Source: Thiovibrio sp964588325 (lineage in GTDB: Bacteria; Desulfobacterota; Desulfobulbia; Desulfobulbales; Desulfurivibrionaceae). Taken from it: DNA of 64,000 nucleotides. The position numbers and the translations under genes were made by a program. This document shows, piece by piece, positions 55,831 to 63,938 of the stretch; the stretch's first letter is position 1; each line of letters begins with the position of its first letter. The DNA lies in contig CAZPOR010000001.1 in NCBI GenBank assembly GCA_964588325.1, positions 337,266 through 401,265 on the forward strand, written 5' to 3'. A model generated the notes under the pieces. That model did no database searches. It had not been told where the DNA came from and saw only the letters and a list, made by a program, of their open reading frames with translations.

Positions 55831-55862
55831 GAAAAAAACCAGCCGGGCAGGACTCCCGGCTG
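55831..55862 (-). terminator. Terminator of the cbpA-cbpB operon
   Basis: On the minus strand arms CCAGCCGGG / CCCGGCTGG (9 bp, perfect) and a 7-base loop are followed by seven T. It lies 16 bases after the cbpB stop. Confidence 0.92.
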
Positions 55863-55878
55863 GCGTGGGGGAAAGATG

Positions 55879-57270
55879 TCATTTCCAGCAGTAGGACATT
55901 TCTGTTTCAGTCCGCCAACTGTCCCAGAGATACGCATCTTCTTTTTGTTGGGCGATTATCCGGAAGGCATGGCGCACCTGTTCCTCAAAGAAGCTGCAGT
56001 AAGGGCTTGGGGCATTGACGCTGCCGGACACTTTGTAAATCTCGGCCGGGCACGGTGCCCCGCAGAAATGCCGGATGGCGCAGCCTGCGCAGGGCAGAAT
56101 TTTTTCCACCTTCCGGTTGGTTACTTCCTGGAAGGGCTTGCTGGCAAGAATATCGGCAGGATCATCATGGAAGATGTTGCCGCCGGAAAACTCGTTCATG
56201 CCGATGAATTCGCTGCACGGGACAACCTCGCCATCAGCGGAAACGGCAAAGAAACAACGCCCGCCGCCGCAGGGAGAGATGTCGCACATCAGCCTGCGGC
56301 CGGTCGGGCCGATAACCCCGGCCAGCACATTGGCGAAGTTGGCGATGACCAGTTTTCTGCCGGTTTGTTCAAAAAGTTCGAAAGACCGGTCCAGCGCCTT
56401 GAAAAAAGCCTCGGCCAGCACATGGTTGTCCGGTTTCAGGTCCATTCCGCCCTGGCGGGTGCAGCGCACCGGATTGAGCATGACTACCCGCACCCCCAGC
56501 CCGTGGTAAAAGTCCACCATCTCGGTCAGGGTATGGACGTTGGCCTGGGTTACGGTGGTAATCACGTTTAAGGCCGGATAATCGACGAGTTTTTTGATCA
56601 CCGCAACCACGGTGTCATAATACCCCTTGCCCTGCCAGTTTTTCCTGGTGCTGTTGGCGGTCTCCGCGGTGGGGGCATCCAGGGACAGGCCGATGCCGAC
56701 CTGGTGTTTCCGCAAAAAAACGAGCGCGGGATCGTCGAGCAAGGTGGCGTTGGTCTGGATGCCGAAATGAAAGTCGTCCTTATAGCGCAAAATCGCGGCA
56801 AACACGGCCTCTCTGGCAACCATGGGTTCGCTGCCGTGAAAGATGAGCTGCGGTTTTACCCCTTCCGGCAAAATCTTCCGGAAGTGTTGCCGCAATCGCT
56901 CAAGGGCGAGCATGAGTTTTTCCTCCCCCATGTCGATGCCGTTTTTGCGCATCTCTTCGGGGAGGTAGCAGTAACTGCAGTTGAGGTTGCAGCGTTCGGT
57001 CGGGTTTACATACGCGGCGGAAAGTTGCAGCCCTGCCCGCAGGTGATTCATCTCCGCGTGGAAATCCGGCGCGCGGCTCAGAAAATCCACGGCCATTGAG
57101 CCTCCAAGAGCCTGCGGCAAATCATGGCGATCAACCAGGGCCCAGTAGGCCGTGTCTGCCTCGACAACCGCGACCCTGTCAGGGTCGCCGATCTCCAGCA
57201 CGGAAAAATTCGGGCCCTGGCCGGTGTTGGCGAAAACGGTTGCTGCTGTCTGTTTTTGAGCCTGTTCCAT
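55879..57270 (-). CDS. cbpB: Radical SAM peptide-modifying enzyme CbpB
   Basis: 463 residues. Radical SAM site CNLNCSYC (C94, C98, C101) for the [4Fe-4S] cluster that cleaves SAM; then the SAM-binding FHGSEPM and LSLDAPTAET. The C-terminal SPASM domain has VVPCSEFIG and CAGCAIRHFCGAPCPAE with auxiliary cluster Cys. This is the architecture of peptide maturases (anSME, MftC and similar). I recall NCBI naming a peptide-modifying radical SAM enzyme CbpB that occurs beside a precursor CbpA. The ATG overlaps the cbpA stop (TAATG). The modification and final product are unknown. Confidence 0.85.
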   Translation of the reverse strand: MEQAQKQTAATVFANTGQGPNFSVLEIGDPDRVAVVEADTAYWALVDRHDLPQALGGSMAVDFLSRAPDFHAEMNHLRAGLQLSAAYVNPTERCNLNCSYCYLPEEMRKNGIDMGEEKLMLALERLRQHFRKILPEGVKPQLIFHGSEPMVAREAVFAAILRYKDDFHFGIQTNATLLDDPALVFLRKHQVGIGLSLDAPTAETANSTRKNWQGKGYYDTVVAVIKKLVDYPALNVITTVTQANVHTLTEMVDFYHGLGVRVVMLNPVRCTRQGGMDLKPDNHVLAEAFFKALDRSFELFEQTGRKLVIANFANVLAGVIGPTGRRLMCDISPCGGGRCFFAVSADGEVVPCSEFIGMNEFSGGNIFHDDPADILASKPFQEVTNRKVEKILPCAGCAIRHFCGAPCPAEIYKVSGSVNAPSPYCSFFEEQVRHAFRIIAQQKEDAYLWDSWRTETEMSYCWK

Positions 57271-57398
57271 TAGTTGCCGCCGCCCTCGGTTGTGGTCCCG
57301 GCGCTGGGGGCGAGCAGGATATAATGGGAAAGGCCGGTTCCCTGGCCTATCAGGTTGCAGCGGCGACGGTACGAGATGATCTGTTTTTGTGCTTTCAT
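57270..57398 (-). CDS. cbpA: Precursor peptide CbpA (42 residues)
   Basis: A 42-residue peptide too short for usual ORF cut-offs. It has a basic leader (MKAQKQIISYRRRC) with one Cys at 14, a central GQGTGLSHYILLAPSAG and a Thr/Gly-rich tail TTTEGGGN. Its ATG has CAGGAG about 8 bases upstream, and its stop overlaps the cbpB start by one base. The GLSHYILLAP core is what I remember as the hallmark of the CbpA family. The likely modified residues (His, Tyr, Thr or Ser in the core) cannot be assigned from sequence. Confidence 0.8.
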   Translation of the reverse strand: MKAQKQIISYRRRCNLIGQGTGLSHYILLAPSAGTTTEGGGN

Positions 57399-57431
57399 GG
57401 TGTTCTCCTGTTGATTGTTGACCTGCGGGCA

Positions 57432-57475
57432 TAAAAAAACCCGGAGCAACTCCATATAAGGAGTCGCTCCGGGTT
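57432..57475 (-). terminator. Expression-platform terminator of the cobalamin riboswitch
   Basis: On the minus strand a 14-bp stem (CCCGGAGCGACTCC with GGAGTTGCTCCGGG, one G-U pair), a 6-base loop and seven T before AT. It lies between the aptamer and the cbpA start, so cobalamin should cause termination. Confidence 0.9.
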
Positions 57476-57519
57476 CTGTTTCCATGGGAATACCCTGACG
57501 CACGGCAACGCATGCCGCA

Positions 57520-57685
57520 AAAACATGAGCATCAGGTCTTCTGGCTTTCGGATCGTCTGCTGGTCTGCGGCCTTCCCCCCATAAAACGAGTTGGGAGTGA
57601 CCGGGAAATTCCCTGTGCAGACCAGCATCCCCGATTACAGCGATGGGATCGCCACGGATTTGCACCGTGTTCCGGGATGATGAAA
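57520..57685 (-). promoter_or_regulatory. Cobalamin (B12) riboswitch aptamer
   Basis: On the minus strand the RNA reads GGTGCAAATCCGTGGCGATC, CCATCGCTGTAATCGGGG, GGTCACTCCC, GGGGGGAAGG and finally GAAAGCCAGAAGACCTGATG, which contains the B12 box. These are the conserved core elements of the class I cobalamin aptamer in the right order. A perfect 11-bp arm pair TGCTGGTCTGC / GCAGACCAGCA joins its central domains. The terminator at 57432-57475 is the expression platform. High adenosylcobalamin is expected to turn cbpA-cbpB off. Confidence 0.95.
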
Positions 57686-57700
57686 TGTGTATTTTTTTGC

Positions 57701-57730
57701 TTTAAACCATTTTTTCCTTTGGCTTGTCAA
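57701..57730 (-). promoter_or_regulatory. Promoter of cbpA-cbpB
   Basis: On the minus strand TTGACA (57730-57725), an 18-base spacer and TTTAAA (57706-57701) preceded by TGG, an extended -10 element. The transcript would start about 10 bases before the riboswitch. Confidence 0.75.
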
Positions 57731-57882
57731 GTGCGGATGTGGAGAATTTTAGGCATGGAGGTGCATGGGGCAGCATTTGCGGCGCAGAGAGTTCCGGCCT
57801 CACTGCCGCGAGGGCAAGAGGTTCCGGCTTCGCTCATCTCCGGGAAAATCGGTTTTAATCGGGACAAGATCGCAAGCCGTCC

Positions 57883-57911
57883 TTGACTGTGACCCGAAAG
57901 TTGGTTATTTT
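57883..57911 (+). promoter_or_regulatory. Promoter of tRNA-Leu
   Basis: TTGACT (57883-57888), 17-base spacer, TATTTT (57906-57911), 11 bases before the mature tRNA start. Confidence 0.6.
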
Positions 57912-57922
57912 TCCATGTTCAA

Positions 57923-58006
57923 GCGAGAGTGGCGGAATTGGTAGACGCACTGGTCTTAGGAACCAGCGCCTTTGGTATGGGGGTTCGACTCCCCCCTCTC
58001 GCACCA
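57923..58006 (+). tRNA. tRNA-Leu, anticodon TAG
   Basis: 84 bases including an encoded CCA. Acceptor arm GCGAGAG pairs with CTCTCGC. Anticodon stem CTGGT/ACCAG encloses CTTAGGA, anticodon TAG at 57957-57959, which reads CTA/CTG-type leucine codons. The long variable arm (CGCCTTTGGTATGGGG region) is typical of class II tRNA-Leu. It is 135 bases upstream of tig. Confidence 0.97.
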
Positions 58007-58141
58007 CAGGGAAAACAGCTCCTGCGTCAATGCCGGAGTACAGGTTGATATCTTATCCGTACCGTGGAAACAGGTCCCAGGAAAATGTTTTTCACTGTAT
58101 GACCGTGTTGTTGAAAATGTTTCAAACAAGGAAGGTGTTGC

Positions 58142-59458
58142 ATGCAGATCAATGTTGAAGATGTAAGTTCGCTGACCAAAAAAATGATCATAACCCTGCC
58201 GGAAGCGCAGGTTTCCCAGGAACTGGAGTCCGCCTACAAGAAACTGAACTCCGAAGTATCACTCAAAGGGTTCCGCAAGGGCAAGGTGCCTCGACAGGTG
58301 CTGGAAAAAAATTACCGGCCCAAGGTTGAGTACGAGGTGGCGGAAAAATTGATCCAGGATACCTACTTTGACGCCCTGGAGAAAAGCAAGATCGACGCGG
58401 TGGTGCATCCGGATATCCGCGAACAGAAATTTGTCGGGGACGGCACCTTTGCGTATACCGCGGAAGTGGATGTTCGGCCCCAGTTTGAATTGGGCGAGTA
58501 TAGGGGGCTTGAGATCGAACAGACCGCGCTTGAGGTGACGGACGAGGAAATCTCCCAGGAGCTTGAGGTGCTGCGCAAGCAGATGGCCCCCCTGCAAAGC
58601 GTTGAAGATCGTGCCATCGAGAAGGGGCACCTGGCCGTGGTTGACTTTCAGGGCTACCATAACGGCAACCCCATCAAGCAGGTGGTTGGCGAAAATTATT
58701 CGGTTGATGTGGGTTCCGGCCAGTATGGCAAAGAGTTTGAGGAGAAACTCCTTGGTTTGAAAAAAGGCGAGGAGGCTTCCCAGGAGATAGATTTTCCCGA
58801 GAATTTCGCCAATCCGATTCTGGCGGGCAAGAAGGTGGAATTCAAGATCAACGTCAAGGATGTCAAGGAACGGGTGCTGCCTGCCCTTGACGACGAATTC
58901 GCCAAGGAAGTAGGCACTGATTTTGCCGACCTGGAGGCGCTCAAAGCCCATATCCGTGAAAAAAAGCTGCAGGCCAAGAAGGATGCCCAGCGGGGCGATC
59001 TTACCGACAAGCTGATGCGGGTGCTGATCGAAACCCATGACTTCGAGATTCCGCCCCGGCTGGTGGCCTATGAAATTGAGGCCATGATCAAGGAGCTCGA
59101 GAGCAACCTGGAGCGGCAGGGGATGACCTTGGAAGCGGCCGGGTTCAACCGGGATGCCTTGGTTGAACAGTACAAGCTTGCTGCCCAGTCCCGGGTCAAG
59201 GGCGATTTCCTTTTGAAGAAGGTGGCGGAAAAGGAAGGGCTCAAGCTGGAAAATGAAGACATCGACAGAGGCTTTAAGCGCATCTCCGAGCAATACAACA
59301 TGCCGGTCAGCGAAGTGAAAAAATATTTTTCCAGCAGGGATGATCTCCTCCCCTTCATGGCGGAGCTGTTGAACGAAAAAATCTTAACCTTCCTGCTTGA
59401 CGCAGCCACGATGAAAACCGTGCCGGCCGCTGCCACGGGCGTGAGTGATCCCCAGTAA
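58142..59458 (+). CDS. tig: Trigger factor
   Basis: Ribosome-associated chaperone with peptidyl-prolyl isomerase activity. 438 residues, usual length. N-terminal ribosome-binding domain with GFRKGKVPRQVLEKNY, the FKBP-like domain (about 150-245, GHLAVVDFQGYHNGNPI), then the long C-terminal helical arms. AAGGAAGG lies before ATG 58142. First gene of the tig-clpP-clpX-lon protein-quality run. Confidence 0.97.
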   Translation: MQINVEDVSSLTKKMIITLPEAQVSQELESAYKKLNSEVSLKGFRKGKVPRQVLEKNYRPKVEYEVAEKLIQDTYFDALEKSKIDAVVHPDIREQKFVGDGTFAYTAEVDVRPQFELGEYRGLEIEQTALEVTDEEISQELEVLRKQMAPLQSVEDRAIEKGHLAVVDFQGYHNGNPIKQVVGENYSVDVGSGQYGKEFEEKLLGLKKGEEASQEIDFPENFANPILAGKKVEFKINVKDVKERVLPALDDEFAKEVGTDFADLEALKAHIREKKLQAKKDAQRGDLTDKLMRVLIETHDFEIPPRLVAYEIEAMIKELESNLERQGMTLEAAGFNRDALVEQYKLAAQSRVKGDFLLKKVAEKEGLKLENEDIDRGFKRISEQYNMPVSEVKKYFSSRDDLLPFMAELLNEKILTFLLDAATMKTVPAAATGVSDPQ

Positions 59459-59478
59459 CTTCTTGAAGGAGTAAATGT

Positions 59479-60099
59479 ATGAATCTCGTCCCCATGGTTG
59501 TTGAGCAGAGTCCCCGCGGAGAGCGGGCCTATGATATCTATTCCCGGCTGTTGAAGGAGCGGATTATTTTTTTGGGATCGGCCATAAATGACGATATAGC
59601 AAACATCATCATCGCCCAGATCCTTTTTCTTGAGGCCGATGATCCGGACAAGGACATCACCTTTTATATCAACTCCCCTGGCGGCGTCGTCACGGCAGGC
59701 ATGGCTATCTATGATACAATGCATTATGTGAAGTGTGATATCGCCACCCTGTGCATGGGGCAGGCGGCCAGCATGGGCGCGGTGCTCCTTGCTGCGGGCA
59801 CCGAGGGAAAACGGTATGCGCTGCCCAACTCCCGGATCATGCTGCACCAGCCCATGGGAGGGTTTCAGGGGCAGGCTTCCGACATTGATATTCATGCCAA
59901 AGAGATTCTGCGGATGCGGCAGACCCTGAATGCCATTCTGGCGCAACATACCAAGCAAAAGCTCAAGAAGATTCAAGTTGACACGGACCGGGATTTTTTC
60001 ATGGGAGCCGAAGAAGCCAAAGCCTATGGCGTAATTGACAAGGTGCTGGTGAAACGGGCGAATCCTGAAGAGGAGAATAGTCATGGCAAAAGATCATAA
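59479..60099 (+). CDS. clpP: ATP-dependent Clp protease proteolytic subunit
   Basis: Serine protease core that works with ClpX/ClpA. 206 residues. Catalytic Ser in MGQAASMGAVLLAAG (about residue 98), His in NSRIMLHQPMGG (about 123) and Asp in DTDRDFFMG (about 172). RBS GAAGGAG before ATG 59479. Overlaps clpX by 17 bases. Confidence 0.98.
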   Translation: MNLVPMVVEQSPRGERAYDIYSRLLKERIIFLGSAINDDIANIIIAQILFLEADDPDKDITFYINSPGGVVTAGMAIYDTMHYVKCDIATLCMGQAASMGAVLLAAGTEGKRYALPNSRIMLHQPMGGFQGQASDIDIHAKEILRMRQTLNAILAQHTKQKLKKIQVDTDRDFFMGAEEAKAYGVIDKVLVKRANPEEENSHGKRS

Positions 60100-61348
60100 C
60101 GGCGAAGTGGAAGTCACCTGCTCATTTTGCGGAAAAAGCCAGGATGAGGTCAAGAAACTGATCGCCGGGCCGACGGTCTATATCTGCAACGAGTGCATCG
60201 ACCTGTGCAACGAGATCGTCAGTGAGGACAGGCAGCAGGCGCTGGAATCGCAACTGGAGGCTTCGACCCTCAAGCCCTATGACATCAAAGCCCATCTCGA
60301 TGAATATGTCATCGGTCAGGAACAGGCCAAGAAGGTTCTTGCCGTCGCGGTGCACAATCACTACAAGCGGATCGAGGCCCAGGGGAGCAGCGACGGCAGC
60401 GAGGTGGAACTGCAGAAGAGCAATATCCTGCTGGTCGGACCCACGGGCAGCGGCAAGACGCTGCTGGCCCAGACCCTGGCCAAGATCCTTAATGTTCCCT
60501 TTGCCATGGCCGACGCCACCACCCTGACCGAGGCGGGGTATGTGGGCGAGGATGTGGAGAATATCCTGGTCAATCTGCTTCAGGCCGCGGACCACGACAT
60601 CCAGCGGGCCAGCCGCGGGATCATCTACATCGATGAAATCGACAAGATCGCCCGGAAATCCGACAGCGCCTCCATCACCCGCGACGTCTCCGGCGAAGGG
60701 GTGCAGCAGGCTCTGTTGAAGATCATCGAAGGGACCGTGGCCAGTGTTCCTCCCAAAGGAGGCCGCAAGCATCCCCAGCAGGAATATATCAAGATCGACA
60801 CCACCAATATCCTCTTTATCTGCGGCGGGGCCTTTGTAGGGCTGGACGGCGTGATCAAGCAGCGGACCGGCACCAAGTCCATGGGCTTTGGCGCCAAGGT
60901 TGTGGGCAAGCCGAAGAAATCGGTGGGGGATATCCTTGCCCAGGTCCAGGCGGAGGATCTCCTGCGTTTTGGCCTGATTCCCGAGCTGGTTGGCCGTTTG
61001 CCCGTGGTGGCAACCATGGAGGAGCTGGACGAGGAGGACATGGTCCGCGTTCTCCGGATGCCGAAAAACGCCCTGACCAAGCAGTACGAGCGCCTTTTCG
61101 CCTTTGACAACATCCGGTTGCGCTTCACCGAGGGTGCGCTCAAGGCCATCGCCCAGCAGGCGATCAAGAGAAAGTCCGGCGCTCGCGGCTTGCGAACGGT
61201 CATGGAGCGGGCCATGCTTGATATCATGTACGAACTGCCCTCCAAGGAAAATGTGCGGGAATGTGTGATCAGCGAACAGGTGGTGCTGAACGGAGATTAT
61301 CCGGTGATTTTGTACGATAACGACGTGGAATCCAAGAAAAGCGCCTGA
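60083..61348 (+). CDS. clpX: ATP-dependent Clp protease ATPase subunit ClpX
   Basis: Unfoldase that feeds ClpP. 421 residues. N-terminal zinc-binding domain CSFCGKSQDEVKKLI...CNECIDLC, Walker A GPTGSGKTLLAQT, Walker B IIYIDEIDKIA, then the C-terminal small domain. ATG 60083 with AGGAG at 60071 sits inside clpP, so translation is coupled. The IGF loop for ClpP contact is present as GFGAKVVG region only approximately. Confidence 0.97.
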   Translation: MAKDHNGEVEVTCSFCGKSQDEVKKLIAGPTVYICNECIDLCNEIVSEDRQQALESQLEASTLKPYDIKAHLDEYVIGQEQAKKVLAVAVHNHYKRIEAQGSSDGSEVELQKSNILLVGPTGSGKTLLAQTLAKILNVPFAMADATTLTEAGYVGEDVENILVNLLQAADHDIQRASRGIIYIDEIDKIARKSDSASITRDVSGEGVQQALLKIIEGTVASVPPKGGRKHPQQEYIKIDTTNILFICGGAFVGLDGVIKQRTGTKSMGFGAKVVGKPKKSVGDILAQVQAEDLLRFGLIPELVGRLPVVATMEELDEEDMVRVLRMPKNALTKQYERLFAFDNIRLRFTEGALKAIAQQAIKRKSGARGLRTVMERAMLDIMYELPSKENVRECVISEQVVLNGDYPVILYDNDVESKKSA

Positions 61349-61392
61349 GTCGGCGATGCGTTCCTTAACCCATCACGGTTGCATTGAATATT

Positions 61393-63804
61393 ATGGTTGA
61401 GCTTGATCCCGAACAGGAAGTTGCCTATCCGATGATGCCCTTGCGGGATATCGTGATCTTTCCCTACATGGTGGCGCCTCTGGTGGTTGGAAGGGAGCGT
61501 TCCATAAAGGCCCTTGAAGAGGCGATGGCCAAGCGCTCCGAGATCTTTCTCGTGACCCAGAAGGATGCGGCCGAGGACGATCCGGCCGAAGAGGGCGTGC
61601 ATGCGGTGGGGACCATTGCCACGGTCATGCAGTTGCTCCGTCTGCCGGATGGCACGATCAAGGCCCTGGTTGAAGGCAAGAGAAGAGGCAGGATCGTGAA
61701 GCACCTGCCCAATGCCGACTACTTTGTCGTGCAGCTTGCAGGCGGAGAGGCGGAGGATGGAGGCGGCCTTGAGGCAACCGCCTATGTGCGGGAGATCCAG
61801 GCAAGTTTCAAGGAGTATGTCAAATACAACAAGAAGGTGCCGGCCGAGGTTGTCAAGTCTCTGGCCCGCATTGAGAATCCTGCAAAGTTTGTCGATGTCC
61901 TGGCCGCGCATCTGCCCCTGAATGTGCAGGAAAAACAGGGAATTCTGGAGAATTTTTCCGTTGTTGCGCGGCTGGAACAGGTATTGTCCCTTATCCATAA
62001 GGAAATTGAAATCGCCGAGCTCGAGGAGGTTATCCGGGCCCGGGTGAAGAAAAAAATGGATAAGACCCAGAAGGATTACTTTTTGGCGGAGCAACTGCGC
62101 GCCATCCAGAAAGAGATGGGGGGGGCTGAGGATGCCTCTTCCGAGCTTGAGGGGCTGGGCAAGACGATCCAGGAGAAAAACCTGCCCGAAGCGGCCCGCG
62201 CCAAGCTGGAGCAGGAATTCAAGAAGCTGAAGATGATGCCGGCCATGTCCGCCGAGGCCACGGTGGTGCGCAATTATATCGACTGCATCCTGAGCCTCCC
62301 GTGGCAGGAAAAGACCGAAGAGAAGATCGATATCCTGGCGGCGGAGGAAATTCTTGCCCAGGACCACCACGGTCTTTTGAAGCCCAAGGAGCGGATCCTT
62401 GAGTATCTTGCCGTGCAGGCCCAGGTTGAGAAGATCAAGGGGCCGATTCTCTGCCTGGTTGGTCCTCCCGGGGTGGGGAAAACCTCGCTGTGCAAGTCCC
62501 TGGCCCGCGCCATGGGGCGCAAATTCGTCCGGCTCTCCCTGGGAGGGGTGCGTGACGAGGCCGAGATCCGGGGCCACCGCCGGACCTATATCGGAGCCTT
62601 GCCCGGCAAGATTATTCAATCCATGCAAAAAGCCAAGGTGGTGAATCCGGTTATCTGTCTCGATGAGGTGGACAAGATGAGCATGGATTTCCGGGGGGAT
62701 CCTTCCGCCGCCCTGCTGGAAGTGCTGGACCCGGAGCAGAATGTCGCTTTTAACGATCATTATCTCGATCTTGACTACGATCTGTCCGGAGTTTTTTTCG
62801 TGACCACCGCCAACAATCTTCACGCCATTCCGGCCCCGCTCCAGGACCGGATGGAGGTGATCAAGCTCAACGGCTATACGGAAGAAGACAAACTGCACAT
62901 CGCCCAAGGGTTCCTGGTGCCGAAACAGTTGGAGGCCAACGGTTTCGGCAGGGAGGACATTACCTTCAACGATGCGGCGATCCTGGAGATCATCCGGAGA
63001 TACACCCGGGAGGCTGGGGTGCGCAATCTTGAACGCAGCATTGCCTCGGTCTGCCGCAAGGTGGCCAGGGACCGGCAAAAGAAAAAGACGGACAAGCGAT
63101 ACCGGCTCAACGATGCGGCCATTGCCAAATATCTGGGCGGAGTCAGGTACCGTTTTGGTCTGGCCGAGGAGCGGGATAAAATCGGGCTTACCACCGGCCT
63201 GGCCTGGACCGAGGTGGGAGGCGAGCTGTTGCAGATCGAAACCGCCCTGATGCCCGGAAAGGGAAATCTCACCGTGACCGGGAAACTCGGCGATGTCATG
63301 CAGGAGTCCGCCCAGGCCGCCTTGAGCTATGTGCGGACCCGCGCCTTGCAGCTTGGCCTGCTGCCTGATTTTTATCAAAAGCTGGATATCCATATCCATG
63401 TGCCGGAGGGGGCTATTCCCAAGGATGGGCCATCGGCCGGGATTACCATGGCGACCTCGATGGTTTCCGCCTTGCTTCAGCTTCCGGTCCGGAGGGATAT
63501 TGCCATGACCGGCGAGATTACCTTGCGCGGCAGGGTTTTGCCCATTGGCGGGCTCACCGAAAAGCTCCTTGCCGCGCGACGTGGCAATATCAAGCATGTT
63601 CTGATCCCCCGGGACAATGAAGCGGATCTGAACGAAATTCCCGCCAAGATTCTGAAGGGGCTCACCGTGGAACTGGTTGAGCATGTGGACGAAGTCCTGG
63701 CCAGGGCTTTGGTGCTCAAGGACGGGGAAGGCCTTTTCAAGGATATCCCCTTTGGCGGTTTTGGCGTGGAAGGCGTGCTACCCGCAAGCAAGGTGGCGCA
63801 TTAG
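61393..63804 (+). CDS. lon: ATP-dependent protease La (Lon)
   Basis: Homo-oligomeric AAA+ serine protease for damaged and regulatory proteins. 803 residues: N-terminal substrate domain (MMPLRDIVIFPYMVAPLVVGRERS), coiled coil, AAA domain with Walker A GPPGVGKTSLCKSLA and Walker B VICLDEVDKM, and the Lon S16 protease domain with catalytic Ser in PKDGPSAGITMATS and catalytic Lys in GGLTEKLLAARR. ATG 61393 is preferred; an in-frame TTG at 61384 is possible. The spacing to clpX is 44 bases and no RBS is strong. Confidence 0.97.
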   Translation: MVELDPEQEVAYPMMPLRDIVIFPYMVAPLVVGRERSIKALEEAMAKRSEIFLVTQKDAAEDDPAEEGVHAVGTIATVMQLLRLPDGTIKALVEGKRRGRIVKHLPNADYFVVQLAGGEAEDGGGLEATAYVREIQASFKEYVKYNKKVPAEVVKSLARIENPAKFVDVLAAHLPLNVQEKQGILENFSVVARLEQVLSLIHKEIEIAELEEVIRARVKKKMDKTQKDYFLAEQLRAIQKEMGGAEDASSELEGLGKTIQEKNLPEAARAKLEQEFKKLKMMPAMSAEATVVRNYIDCILSLPWQEKTEEKIDILAAEEILAQDHHGLLKPKERILEYLAVQAQVEKIKGPILCLVGPPGVGKTSLCKSLARAMGRKFVRLSLGGVRDEAEIRGHRRTYIGALPGKIIQSMQKAKVVNPVICLDEVDKMSMDFRGDPSAALLEVLDPEQNVAFNDHYLDLDYDLSGVFFVTTANNLHAIPAPLQDRMEVIKLNGYTEEDKLHIAQGFLVPKQLEANGFGREDITFNDAAILEIIRRYTREAGVRNLERSIASVCRKVARDRQKKKTDKRYRLNDAAIAKYLGGVRYRFGLAEERDKIGLTTGLAWTEVGGELLQIETALMPGKGNLTVTGKLGDVMQESAQAALSYVRTRALQLGLLPDFYQKLDIHIHVPEGAIPKDGPSAGITMATSMVSALLQLPVRRDIAMTGEITLRGRVLPIGGLTEKLLAARRGNIKHVLIPRDNEADLNEIPAKILKGLTVELVEHVDEVLARALVLKDGEGLFKDIPFGGFGVEGVLPASKVAH

Positions 63805-63891
63805 CACGCGGGGGTGCTGTCCGCGCAGACAGGAAGCGGGGTAAGCGTAGGTCTCGCGGCTTTTATTTTTTGCCTGCGATAAGTTTTTTGC

Positions 63892-63921
63892 TTGACGGAT
63901 TATGGGTGGCAAGAGTATATC
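63892..63921 (+). promoter_or_regulatory. Promoter of tRNA-Val
   Basis: TTGACG (63892-63897), 18-base spacer, TATATC (63916-63921), 17 bases before the tRNA. The -10 hexamer lies inside the inverted repeat at 63906-63928. Confidence 0.7.
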
Positions 63922-63928
63922 TTGCCAC
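63906..63928. promoter_or_regulatory. Perfect 9-bp inverted repeat overlapping the tRNA-Val -10 region
   Basis: Arms GTGGCAAGA / TCTTGCCAC around the 5-base centre GTATA, 23 bp in all. It could be an operator for a regulator or a cruciform/hairpin; it lies just before the mature tRNA. Confidence 0.7.
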
Positions 63929-63938
63929 ACTTCATGTG

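Larger units (their letters stand above)
57399..57922. other. Regulatory region of cbpA-cbpB and spacer to tRNA-Leu
   Basis: No protein gene. From 57399 rightward it holds the leader, terminator, cobalamin aptamer and minus-strand promoter described separately; 57731-57882 has no clear feature beyond two imperfect direct repeats of AGTTCCGGCCTC (57790 and 57829 region); the tRNA-Leu promoter is at 57883. Confidence 0.7.

Noticed and set aside
57512..57886. 124-codon plus-strand open frame across the riboswitch
   Set aside because: Overlaps the aptamer on the opposite strand, no RBS and no coding features.
61297..63684. Minus-strand open frame of 795 codons across lon
   Set aside because: Antisense shadow; lon on the plus strand is unambiguous and the minus frame shows only His/Gly/Gln-rich low complexity.
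63817..63832. Hairpin CTGTC/GACAG after lon as a terminator
   Set aside because: Only 5-bp arms and no T-run directly behind; not enough to call.
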